Origin: Nocardia acididurans
GTDB taxonomy: Bacteria; Actinomycetota; Actinomycetes; Mycobacteriales; Mycobacteriaceae
Assembly: GCF_016741815.1 (NCBI RefSeq)
Contig: NZ_JAERRJ010000015.1
Location: 62,001 to 126,000 of the forward strand
Reading direction: 5' to 3'
DNA: 64,000 nucleotides
A model generated the notes under the pieces. That model was not told the origin of the DNA. It saw nothing but the letters and a program-made list of their open reading frames with translations, and ran no database searches. Below are positions 33,139 through 40,653 of the stretch, one piece after another. The position numbers were made by a program, and so were the translations under genes. Numbering within the stretch: the stretch's first letter is position 1; every line of letters begins with the position of its first letter.

Positions 33139-35027
33139 TGAGACCCACCGTTCCGCAAGTGCGGAGTTGGCGGGTAGGCGGCGAGATTTTGCCGAGCCTG
33201 AAAACCGCTGCCGAGAAGGCACTGGCCAACGCCACCGAAATCTACAACTCGCTGACCGACAGTTCGCGGATGGTGGACCAGGCCACCGGCTGGTTCGGGC
33301 AGACCCGCGATGCCGCTTTCGAGCGCACCGGCCAAGAGGTCGATCATGGCCATGAGGTCCGCAACCTGTTGCTGCAGTTGCACGATGATGCCCTCGACGC
33401 GCACCGCGAGTTCGGCACCGCAGCCGAGTACATGATCAAACAGGTGGAGGCGGCCGAAGGTGACGGGTGCACCGTGATGCCGTCGGGGTGCGTCATCCAC
33501 CCCGATACCGACGACCAGACCAAGCAGGACAAGGCCGGTCTTTACCAGCTGAACATCATCGCCGGGCTGGACGAGATCGAACGCATCGACAACCAATACG
33601 GACCCACGCTGCGCGAAACACAGCAGATGCTCGCTGCCATCGTCAATGGCCAGCCCGACGTCACCACGCCGGACGGCACCCGCATGGACCCCGACGAGGT
33701 CGTCTCCAAGCTGGCTGGCATGACACCGGATGAGCGGGCCGCGTATCTGGCGTCGATGAGCCCGGAGGATGTGCGGCAGTTGGTGATCGCCAACCCGGGA
33801 CAGCTGGGCAATATGAACGGTGTCCCGTTCGACACCCGCATCGCCGCCAACGAGATCAACATCCAGAATGCGCTCTACGAAGAGCAGCACAAACCGAACC
33901 CGGACCAGAGCCGCGTATCGCAGCTCCAGGCGATGCTCTCGCCCGTCCCGAACCCCACCACGACCAACGAACGCGAGCAGAAGCCGGACTCGTCGGTCTC
34001 GCCGGTTGACGACATGGTCGACCGCAAGTTCGTGATGTTCGACCCGAACGGCAACGGCCGCATGATCGAGATGATCGGCGAGATGACACCGGGTGTTTCC
34101 GGGGTCGGGGTGTATGTCCCGGGTACGACGACCAATCTCAACGGGTCCGGCACCAACCACAACGCGGCATGGAATATTGCGTCTCAGACCGGCGGGCCGA
34201 TGTTCCTCTACATGGAAGGCGACTTCCCGCAGAGCCTTACCAGCATCAGCGATGGCGCGCCCAGCCCGATCTGGGCCGCGGAGATGGCACCGAAGCTGGT
34301 CGATTTCGGTCAGGAGGTCGATCGGGAGGTCGCGCTGCACGCGCCGGGCACGCCTGTTTCCTATGTGGGGCACTCCTATGGTGGGTCGATCGTGGGCACG
34401 GCCGAGCAACTCGGGTTGCGTGCCGATCGCGTGCTGTATTCCTCGTCGGCGGGCACCGGTATTTATGAGATGCCCTGGAACAACGCCAATCCCGACGTGC
34501 AGCGGTTCTCTCAGACCGCACCCGCCGACCTGATTGGTATCAGCCAGTCCTACCCTCGTGAGGGGCTCAACCTGCCCGGTATCGGCAACAGCATTCCCGG
34601 CAACCCCCACGCGGGCATGCCGCTCGGCGGCGATCCCGACGAAATCCCCGGCGTCACCCGCCTCGATACCGGCTACTACGGCCGCGAGGCAGCCGACGCT
34701 GGTCTCACCCCAGGTGAGGTGGTGTTCGGCACGGACGGGCACGGCAAGTACTGGGACGACCCCTCCTCAACCGCCTTCGGGAACATCGTGGGCGTCATCG
34801 CTGGTACCGAGGTCACCGGGTACGTTGAACGCGGCATCGAATCCGACTACGTCGACGTCGGCCTCGGTGATGACGGTGACGGCGCGAAGGAAACATTCGA
34901 CGCGACGAAAGGTGGCGCGACAGCGGCCGGGCTCAACTCGCTGCCGGGCATCGACAACGTCGACCCGTATGCCGATCCGAAAGTCACCGACAACCCTCAA
35001 CTTGGCCCGAAGATCGAGGTCCGATGA
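33138..35027 (+). CDS. DUF1023-type alpha/beta hydrolase, probable type VII secretion cargo
   Basis: 629 aa from ATG 33138. Residues 1-280 are helical (for example ATEIYNSLTDSSRMVDQATGWFGQTRD), like the N-terminal domains of WXG-type secreted effectors. Residues 290-520 form a DUF1023 alpha/beta hydrolase: GVGVYVPGTTTNLNG, the nucleophile elbow VGHSYGGSIVG, and a late His in FGTDGHGKYWDD. No Sec signal is present, consistent with export by an ESX system encoded elsewhere. It overlaps the preceding small helical gene by one base and the following lipoprotein gene by four, so the three form an operon. Substrate unknown; esterase/lipase activity is likely. Confidence 0.87.
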   Translation: MRPTVPQVRSWRVGGEILPSLKTAAEKALANATEIYNSLTDSSRMVDQATGWFGQTRDAAFERTGQEVDHGHEVRNLLLQLHDDALDAHREFGTAAEYMIKQVEAAEGDGCTVMPSGCVIHPDTDDQTKQDKAGLYQLNIIAGLDEIERIDNQYGPTLRETQQMLAAIVNGQPDVTTPDGTRMDPDEVVSKLAGMTPDERAAYLASMSPEDVRQLVIANPGQLGNMNGVPFDTRIAANEINIQNALYEEQHKPNPDQSRVSQLQAMLSPVPNPTTTNEREQKPDSSVSPVDDMVDRKFVMFDPNGNGRMIEMIGEMTPGVSGVGVYVPGTTTNLNGSGTNHNAAWNIASQTGGPMFLYMEGDFPQSLTSISDGAPSPIWAAEMAPKLVDFGQEVDREVALHAPGTPVSYVGHSYGGSIVGTAEQLGLRADRVLYSSSAGTGIYEMPWNNANPDVQRFSQTAPADLIGISQSYPREGLNLPGIGNSIPGNPHAGMPLGGDPDEIPGVTRLDTGYYGREAADAGLTPGEVVFGTDGHGKYWDDPSSTAFGNIVGVIAGTEVTGYVERGIESDYVDVGLGDDGDGAKETFDATKGGATAAGLNSLPGIDNVDPYADPKVTDNPQLGPKIEVR

Positions 35028-35548
35028 GAACAGCACTCACCCTCGCCACCCTCTCCGCGGTCTCACTGGTCGCCGCCTGCAGCGGATCGCCGTCCGAAAC
35101 CAACCCCGCATCCACGACTACTTCCGCCCGTCCGGCCATCTATCTCGACGAGGCATCCCGAATCGTGGCGGAGAACTTCACCATGATCTGGCCAGAACCG
35201 ATCAGCCTCGACGTCGACCGGATCAAACAAAACCGCACCGCCTGCCACACCAACCCAGCGACGTTGATGCCCGAAGGACCGCCCTGGATCCCCAGTACCA
35301 GCGCGACGGTCTTCAATCCCTCGCAGGAATTCGTCGACAAGGCCCTGGCCAACCTCGAAGCGATGACCACCAAAGGCTTTGTCCTGCAACCGTATCAGGT
35401 CCCCGGCGAGGACCCGATCAATCGCACCTACAAGGACGAACGAGGCTTCACCATCGGAGCGCACCGCGACACTGGCACCTCCCCTCGGGGAGTCATGTTC
35501 ACGATGAGTTCCGCCGCACCGTGCGTCGATGAACAAGCCCAGGAGTAG
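35024..35548 (+). CDS. Lipoprotein of unknown function, partner of the DUF1023 hydrolase
   Basis: 174 aa. The N-terminus TALTLATLSAVSLVAAC is a lipoprotein signal with lipobox LVAAC. The mature part starts Ser/Thr-rich and has two further cysteines (TACHTN and APCVDE) that may form a disulfide. It overlaps the hydrolase gene by ATGA. Lipoproteins in this position behind secreted hydrolases or toxins often act as partners or protective (immunity-like) factors; that is inference here. Confidence 0.83.
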   Translation: MRTALTLATLSAVSLVAACSGSPSETNPASTTTSARPAIYLDEASRIVAENFTMIWPEPISLDVDRIKQNRTACHTNPATLMPEGPPWIPSTSATVFNPSQEFVDKALANLEAMTTKGFVLQPYQVPGEDPINRTYKDERGFTIGAHRDTGTSPRGVMFTMSSAAPCVDEQAQE

Positions 35549-35559
35549 GACCGTCCCGG

Positions 35560-35838
35560 TCCGGATGAATTCTGAATTCTGACAGCTGCGGTTGTCATGG
35601 TCGAACGATCATCGTGCTCGGGAAAGATAACCAGGCCGCCGTAGTAGGCGGCTGTCATTCCGATGCCGCAGACCAGCGGCCACGGAAACAGCGGCCGTCC
35701 CTTTCTACTGGCGACTACGTCTCCAGCGACGCCGATGACGACCGCCAGGATGGTTCCGCCGATCAGCACGGTGAAGCCCTCGCCAATATGCTGGGGCGGC
35801 AAGGCGCGCAGGGCCGGAATCGGTCGCTGTGTATTCAC
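35560..35838 (-). pseudogene. Truncated polytopic membrane protein gene (5' part)
   Basis: From GTG 35838 (AGGCGCAG upstream) the frame encodes PALRALPPQHIGEG, a membrane helix FTVLIGGTILAVVIGVAGDVV, then RKGRPLFPWPLVCGIGMTAA with a second helix, and ends the recognisable part at EHDD. The frame then runs into the antisense of the lipoprotein gene, where codons lose membrane-protein character. It looks like the first third of a larger membrane protein cut off by rearrangement. Family not recognised. Confidence 0.5.
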
Positions 35839-35895
35839 CTGCGCCTCTTTTGATTTGCCGACAAATGGCAATGGAATATGGATCGGTGTCGGGAA

Positions 35896-36142
35896 TTATT
35901 TCTGGTCGTTTCGAGCAGCAGTGTGGTTATCGGTAATTTGAATGTGGGTGCCGCCGCCCCGGGCCAGCATTGCCTGCTCCCACGCCATCAGGTCGTCCAT
36001 GTGGTAGCGCCTGTATCTCCCGATCCTGGCGAAGCCGGGGGCCTTTGCCGGCTGAAGCCCAGTTGGCAAGAGATTTGGGTGGGATCTTGAGCCGGGCGTA
36101 GACCTCGTCGGTGCTCAGCCAGCAGTCCAGATGTCCGTCCAT
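35896..36142 (-). pseudogene. Frameshifted excisionase-like helix-turn-helix gene
   Basis: From ATG 36142 (GGGAG upstream) the frame reads CWLSTDEVYARLKIPPKSLA then NWASAGKGP, the HTH_17/excisionase pattern. At a run of five C near 36040 the frame is lost. Removing one C continues it as GFARIGRYRRYHMDDLMAWEQ and on to TAA at 35896, a complete 80-residue protein. Such proteins control excision in integrative elements, so this is probably what remains of one. The indel could also be a sequencing error. Confidence 0.72.
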
Positions 36143-36402
36143 CGGATCTACTCCCGCTCGATCGTGTGAACCTGGGCACCCTGTCACTGGCATGGCGGCC
36201 CCGGCTTTCCCCGCGAGCAGGAGGATTCTCAGGTTTATAGACCGAGGGTGAGCGGGAGCGAGTGACTAGGCGCTCACTGCGCTGGACGTGCGTGGTGAGC
36301 CAGGGCATCGCCGAGCGATGTGACTAGCCGTTGTCAGGGGCGACGGCTGGTGGCCGTGCCCGCTGCACCCGCCCGGCCTTGCGGGAAGCGTGCCGGGGCC
36401 GG

Positions 36403-36500
36403 GCCCGGGGAATACCCGACGGCGGTCGATGGGTTGCGCACATCGTGTGCAGAATCGTAGAGATTTCGTAGACGCCCGGGGGATACCCCAAGGTTGCGCA
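36403..36500. repeat. Imperfect direct repeat upstream of the cysteine desulfurase gene
   Basis: GCCCGGGGAATACCC followed by GGTTGCGCA (36403-36417 and 36432-36440) recurs as GCCCGGGGGATACCC followed by GGTTGCGCA (36474-36488 and 36492-36500). Module spacing differs (14 versus 3 bases). Function unknown. Confidence 0.6.
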
Positions 36501-36520
36501 GGTCAACGATGGGATAGGCT
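36494..36520 (+). promoter_or_regulatory. Probable promoter of the cysteine desulfurase-mnmA operon
   Basis: TTGCGC (36494-36499) and TAGGCT (36515-36520) are 15 bp apart; the ATG is at 36530. The TAGGCT hexamer is the same -10 type seen before gatC and both kinase-hydrolase genes. Transcripts would have almost no leader. Confidence 0.45.
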
Positions 36521-36529
36521 TTATCGGTC

Positions 36530-37750
36530 ATGAAGTCGGCTTTCCCGGGTCCGGTCGGTGCCCAGACGGTCTACCTCGATCACGCGGCCACGACACCCAT
36601 GTTCCCGGTCGCTGTCGAGGCGATGTGCGCTGCGCTGGGGACGACGGGGAACGCGTCCTCGCTGCACGGGTCCGGGCGGGCTGCCCGGCGGCTGCTGGAG
36701 GAGGCGCGGGAGTCGATCGCGGCGGGACTGGGGGCGCGGCCCTCGGAGGTGATCTTCACCTCGGGCGGGACCGAGAGCGACAATCTCGCCGTCAAGGGGA
36801 TCTACTGGGCGCGCCGCGACGCCGATCCCCAGCGCACCCGGATTCTGGTGAGCGCTGTCGAGCATCACGCCGTGCTGGATACGGTCGAATGGCTGGAGCA
36901 GCACGAGGGCGCGGTCGTGACGTGGCTGGAGGTGGACTCCGAGGGGGTCGTCTCGCCGCGGACGCTGCGTGAGGCGCTGGCGGCGCATGCCGAGGACACC
37001 GCGCTGGTGAGTGTCATGTGGGCCAACAACGAGGTCGGGACCATTCAGCCGATCGCCGAATTGGCGGCGGTGGCACAGGAATTCGATGTGCCCATGCACA
37101 GTGACGCGGTGCAGGCCGCGGCGCAGCTGCCGGTGGATTTCGGCAAGAGTGGCCTGGCCGCCGCGAGTTTCGCGGGGCACAAGGTCGGCGGGCCGCACGG
37201 GGTCGGGGTGCTGCTGCTCGGCCGGCAGGTGGCGGCGGTGCCGATGCTGCACGGCGGCGGGCACGAGCGCGATCTGCGCTCCGGCACCTCCGATGTGCCG
37301 GGCGCGGTGGGGCTGGCCGCCGCGGTTCGCGAGACGGTGCGTGGAATGACTACGCGCACAGTCGAATTGGAGCGGCTGCGGGATCGGCTGATCGACGGCG
37401 TGCGGGCGGTGGTGCCGGACGCGGTGCTCAACGGCGCGACGGGGGAGCGGCGGCTCGCGGGCAACGTCCACTTCACCTTCCCGGGCTGCGAGGGCGATTC
37501 GCTGCTCATGCTGCTCGATGCCGCCGGCATCGAATGCTCGACCGGATCGGCCTGCAATGCCGGTGTCGCCGGACCTTCCCATGTGCTGCTGGCCATGGGC
37601 GTGGAACCGGCGCTGGCGCGTGGGTCGCTGCGATTTTCTCTGGGACACAACTCGACCGACGCCGATATCGACGCCGTGCTGGCCGTGCTGCCGCAGGTGG
37701 TCGAGCGGGCGAAGGCGGCCGGACTGGCCGGAGCGAAGGGAGGCTTCTAG
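36530..37750 (+). CDS. iscS: Cysteine desulfurase (IscS/NifS family)
   Basis: 406 aa. Removes sulfur from cysteine with PLP and passes it to acceptors. YLDHAATTPM opens the fold; the PLP Lys is in SFAGHKVGGPHG (about residue 215), and the active-site Cys is in ECSTGSACNAG (about residue 338). An N-terminal extension of about 12 residues is seen relative to most homologues. Its stop overlaps the mnmA GTG by one base (TAGTG), so sulfur is probably delivered to MnmA for tRNA thiolation. This pair is the Rv3025c-Rv3024c order of mycobacteria. Confidence 0.96.
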   Translation: MKSAFPGPVGAQTVYLDHAATTPMFPVAVEAMCAALGTTGNASSLHGSGRAARRLLEEARESIAAGLGARPSEVIFTSGGTESDNLAVKGIYWARRDADPQRTRILVSAVEHHAVLDTVEWLEQHEGAVVTWLEVDSEGVVSPRTLREALAAHAEDTALVSVMWANNEVGTIQPIAELAAVAQEFDVPMHSDAVQAAAQLPVDFGKSGLAAASFAGHKVGGPHGVGVLLLGRQVAAVPMLHGGGHERDLRSGTSDVPGAVGLAAAVRETVRGMTTRTVELERLRDRLIDGVRAVVPDAVLNGATGERRLAGNVHFTFPGCEGDSLLMLLDAAGIECSTGSACNAGVAGPSHVLLAMGVEPALARGSLRFSLGHNSTDADIDAVLAVLPQVVERAKAAGLAGAKGGF

Positions 37751-38871
37751 TGCGTGTACTTGCCGCGATGAGTGGTGGCGTGGATTCCGCGGTGGCGGCA
37801 GCCCGCGCCGTGGACGCCGGACACGAGGTGGTCGGCGTGCATCTGGCGCTGTCGGCGTCACCGGGCACGCTGCGCACCGGGTCGCGCGGCTGCTGCTCGA
37901 AGGAGGACGCGGGCGATGCCCGTCGCGCCGCCGATGTGCTCGGAATCCCGTTCTACGTCTGGGATTTCGCGGACCGCTTCAAGGAAGACGTGATCGACGA
38001 CTTCGTCGCCGCCTACGCCGCGGGGGAGACCCCGAACCCGTGCCTGCGCTGCAACGAGAAGATCAAGTTCTCGGCGCTGGCCGATCGTGCGGTCGCGCTG
38101 GGCTTCGACGCCGTGGTCACCGGGCACTACGCCCGGCTCGAGGACGGCGTGCTGCGCCGGGCCGTCGACGCCGACAAGGACCAGTCCTACGTGCTCGCGG
38201 TGCTGACCTCCGATCAGCTCGCACGCGCCATGTTCCCGGTCGGCGACACCCCCAAGCCGCGGATCCGCGAGGAGGCGGCCGAGCGCGGCCTGGCCGTGGC
38301 CAACAAGCCCGACAGCCACGACATCTGCTTCATCCCCTCCGGGGACACCCGCGCCTTCCTCGGCGCGAAGATCGGCGTCCGCCCCGGCGCGGTCCTCGAT
38401 GCCGACGGCACCAAGCTCGCCGATCACGACGGCGTGCACGGCTTCACCATCGGCCAGCGCAAGGGCCTCGGCCTGCCCGGCCCCGCTGCCGACGGCAAGC
38501 CCCGCTACGTCACCGAGATCGACCCCGAATCCGGCACCGTCCGTGTCGGTTCCGCCGCCGACCTCGAGGTCTGGACGGTCCTGGCCGACCGCGCCATCTG
38601 GACGTCCGGCGAAACCCCTTCCGGCCCTGTGGAATGCGTGGCCCAGGTCCGCGCCCACGGCGGCACCGCCCCCGCGGTGGCCGAGGCGGTGGACGGCGGC
38701 CTGGTGGTCCGCCTGCGTGAACCCCTCACCGGTGTGGCCAAGGGCCAGGCCGTGGTCCTCTACCGTCCCGACGCGGACGGCGACGAAGTGCTCGGCAGCG
38801 GCACCATTTCCGGCACCGAGCGCGAACCTCACACGTACGCAAGCGAACTGGTCTCGGACAACGCCCGGTGA
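37750..38871 (+). CDS. mnmA: tRNA-specific 2-thiouridylase MnmA
   Basis: 373 aa from GTG 37750. Adenylates and thiolates U34 of Lys, Glu and Gln tRNAs. The PP-loop is AMSGGVDSAVAAA at the N-terminus, the first catalytic Cys is in NPCLRCNEKIKF (about residue 102), and the second in DSHDICFIPSGD (about 198). FTIGQRKGLG and the C-terminal beta-barrel follow. The longer frame reading into iscS is rejected because the start sits exactly at the TAGTG overlap. Its TGA overlaps the next GTG. Confidence 0.96.
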   Translation: MRVLAAMSGGVDSAVAAARAVDAGHEVVGVHLALSASPGTLRTGSRGCCSKEDAGDARRAADVLGIPFYVWDFADRFKEDVIDDFVAAYAAGETPNPCLRCNEKIKFSALADRAVALGFDAVVTGHYARLEDGVLRRAVDADKDQSYVLAVLTSDQLARAMFPVGDTPKPRIREEAAERGLAVANKPDSHDICFIPSGDTRAFLGAKIGVRPGAVLDADGTKLADHDGVHGFTIGQRKGLGLPGPAADGKPRYVTEIDPESGTVRVGSAADLEVWTVLADRAIWTSGETPSGPVECVAQVRAHGGTAPAVAEAVDGGLVVRLREPLTGVAKGQAVVLYRPDADGDEVLGSGTISGTEREPHTYASELVSDNAR

Positions 38872-39911
38872 CCAGCGGCGAAGACCGATTCCGGCTGCGC
38901 GGCGGAATCGCGACCGGGGTCGGTTCGTGGCCCGGGGCCGATCCGCGGGAGGCCGCCGCCACCATCGTGGGCGAGCTGGGTGAACTGCCGCATCTGGTGG
39001 AGCTGCCCGCGCGCGGCGTGGGATCCGACATGATCGGGCGGTCCTCGGCGCTGCTGGTGGAGATGCGGTTCGACAGCACCACCAGGGGATACCGGCTGGC
39101 CGCGCGGCCCGGTGCGGTGGCGCGGCGGGCGCACGATCTGCTGCGGTCCGATCTGGATGCGCTCGAAGAGGCTTGGGAGACAGCGGGTTTCGCTGGTTCC
39201 GGACGGCCGGTGAAGGTGCAGGCGGTGGGACCGCTGTCGCTGGCCGCGCAGGTGGAACTGCCGGGCGGTCATCGGGTGCTGACCGATTCCGGTGCGCTGC
39301 GCGATCTTTCGGAGTCGCTGGCGGAGGGGCTGCGCAATCACGCGGCCGAGGTCGGCAAGCGGCTGGGCGCGGATGTGCTCGTGCAGCTGGACGAGCCGCT
39401 GCTGACCGACGTGCTGGACGGCACCCTGCGCGGCGTCAGCGTCTTGAACACGGTGCGCGCCATGCCCGAACCGGAAGCGCTGCACACCCTCGACGCGGTG
39501 ATCGGCGCGCAGTCCGGTCCGGTGCTGGTGCACACCTGCGCGGCGGCCCCGGCCCTCGGGTTCCTGCGTAGGAGCGCCGCAGCCGCCGTCGGTTTCGACA
39601 TGGCCGCCATCGGTACCCGCGATCTCGACCGGATCGGCGAAATCCTCGATGCCGGAAAGTATCTGGCGCTCGGCCTGATCCCGACCACCGCTCCGGCCGT
39701 CCCGCAGACCTGGCGGGAAATCGCCGAACCCGGTGTGCGCCTGATCGATCGGCTCGGTTTCCGTCGCCGACTGCTCGCCGAACAAATCCTGGTCACCCCG
39801 GCCTGCGGGCTGGCGGGCGCACCGCTGTCCTGGGCGCGCCAGGCCCTGACACTGGCCGCGGAGACCGCGCACGCCTACGCCGACGAGCCGGAAGCGCTCA
39901 CCTTCGACTGA
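38868..39911 (+). CDS. MetE-like cobalamin-independent methionine synthase domain protein (Rv3015c-type)
   Basis: 347 aa from GTG 38868, overlapping the mnmA stop (GTGA). Only the C-terminal catalytic barrel of MetE is represented: GVGSWPGADPREAA at the start, KVQAVGPLSLAAQV, LVQLDEPLLTD, and zinc ligand candidates His-Cys in VLVHTCAA and Cys in VTPACGLAG. Full MetE is about 750 aa, so this is the short UROD/MetE-like family found after mnmA in mycobacteria, where its function is unknown. Methyl transfer to a thiol is likely. Confidence 0.9.
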   Translation: MTSGEDRFRLRGGIATGVGSWPGADPREAAATIVGELGELPHLVELPARGVGSDMIGRSSALLVEMRFDSTTRGYRLAARPGAVARRAHDLLRSDLDALEEAWETAGFAGSGRPVKVQAVGPLSLAAQVELPGGHRVLTDSGALRDLSESLAEGLRNHAAEVGKRLGADVLVQLDEPLLTDVLDGTLRGVSVLNTVRAMPEPEALHTLDAVIGAQSGPVLVHTCAAAPALGFLRRSAAAAVGFDMAAIGTRDLDRIGEILDAGKYLALGLIPTTAPAVPQTWREIAEPGVRLIDRLGFRRRLLAEQILVTPACGLAGAPLSWARQALTLAAETAHAYADEPEALTFD

Positions 39912-39912
39912 C

Positions 39913-39928
39913 CCTGACACCTGTCAGG
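39913..39928. promoter_or_regulatory. Palindromic operator candidate before the Gly-rich gene
   Basis: CCTGACA-CC-TGTCAGG has perfect 7-bp arms. TGACA..TGTCA is a common operator shape for TetR-family regulators. It lies 2 bases after the MetE-like stop and 36 bases before the Gly-rich gene. Confidence 0.45.
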
Positions 39929-39964
39929 TATTGCAAACCCCGGGCCCTCCATAGATTTCCCCGC

Positions 39965-40210
39965 ATGGAGACACTGATTTTCTTCGGCATCATCGCCGCG
40001 ATCGCCCTGGTGGTGTTCCTCGTCGTCCGTTCCTCCGGCGGCAGCCGCCGCACCGGTCGTAGCTCGCGAGGAGGTTGGGCCGCAGGCGGCTCAGGCGGCT
40101 CGGACGGCGGCAGTTGGGGCGGCTGGGGTGGCTCGGACGGCGGTGGCGGCGGCGGAGGTTGCGGCGGCGGCGGAGGCGGAGGAGACGGCGGTGGCGGTGG
40201 CGGCTGTTGA
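39965..40210 (+). CDS. Small membrane-anchored Gly-rich protein
   Basis: 81 aa. One N-terminal membrane helix (TLIFFGIIAAIALVVFLVV) is followed by SSGGSRRTGRSSRGG and a tail that is almost only Gly, Ser, Asp and Trp, with two Cys (GGGCGG and the last residue). The Gly-rich tail could be an artefact of GC-rich DNA, but the ATG, the clean hydrophobic helix and an operator-like palindrome upstream support a gene. Function unknown. Confidence 0.62.
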   Translation: METLIFFGIIAAIALVVFLVVRSSGGSRRTGRSSRGGWAAGGSGGSDGGSWGGWGGSDGGGGGGGCGGGGGGGDGGGGGGC

Positions 40211-40229
40211 GCGGCGGGCACCTGTCCGG

Positions 40230-40631
40230 CTAGAGCTGTTTGCCCTCCTGGGGGCCGTTGCCCGGCTGGTCGCGGCGGCTGCTGCCGAGGTAGGGGCGCG
40301 CGCCCGGATGACCGATCTGCCAGTGGTCGGGTTTGCCCGCCGGGTATACGACCGGGATCTGGTCGCCGGGGGAGGGCCACTGGTTGACGTCCCAGGCGAA
40401 GCGGCCGTAGACCTCGTGGGCCACCAGCGTCGGGCTGGAGATGTGCCCGGCGAGGGTGACGTACTGTTCGCCGGTCGCGTCGGGGCGCGGGCTCACACCG
40501 GTGACGTACAGCGTGCCGGATTCCGGGCTCGCCATGGACCCCTCGCTCCTGCGCCGGAAGTACATGAACAGGGCGACGAGCGAGCCGATCATCAGCAGGA
40601 GGAACGTCAGCTGTAGGAGCATGTCTTCCAT
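40230..40631 (-). CDS. Membrane-anchored hypothetical protein
   Basis: 133 aa; a second ATG three codons in (40622) is also possible and has GGAAG before it. One membrane helix (LLQLTFLLLMIGSLVALFMYFRR) precedes a small beta-rich domain (SGTLYVTGVSPRP, then GEQYVTLAGHISSPTLVAHEVYGRFAWD). I do not recognise the domain. It lies 22 bases after an AAA ATPase on the same strand, probably in one transcript. Confidence 0.78.
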   Translation of the reverse strand: MEDMLLQLTFLLLMIGSLVALFMYFRRRSEGSMASPESGTLYVTGVSPRPDATGEQYVTLAGHISSPTLVAHEVYGRFAWDVNQWPSPGDQIPVVYPAGKPDHWQIGHPGARPYLGSSRRDQPGNGPQEGKQL

Positions 40632-40653
40632 GCTAGGCGGGAGCGCCGCGCCC

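Larger units (their letters stand above)
36143..36529. other. 387-bp gap before the cysteine desulfurase gene
   Basis: No gene is supported. It marks the junction from the accessory block to the conserved IscS-mnmA backbone. It contains an imperfect direct repeat (36403-36500) and the likely IscS promoter. Confidence 0.5.

Noticed and set aside
36200..36530. tRNA gene or att site as integration target before the cysteine desulfurase gene
   Set aside because: No cloverleaf or T-loop consensus could be found and no matching repeat was seen at the other side of the block.
39965..40210. CRISPR or simple-repeat array in the Gly-rich gene
   Set aside because: The GGC/GGT repeats encode a Gly tail behind a clean membrane helix; there are no spacers or regular repeat units.
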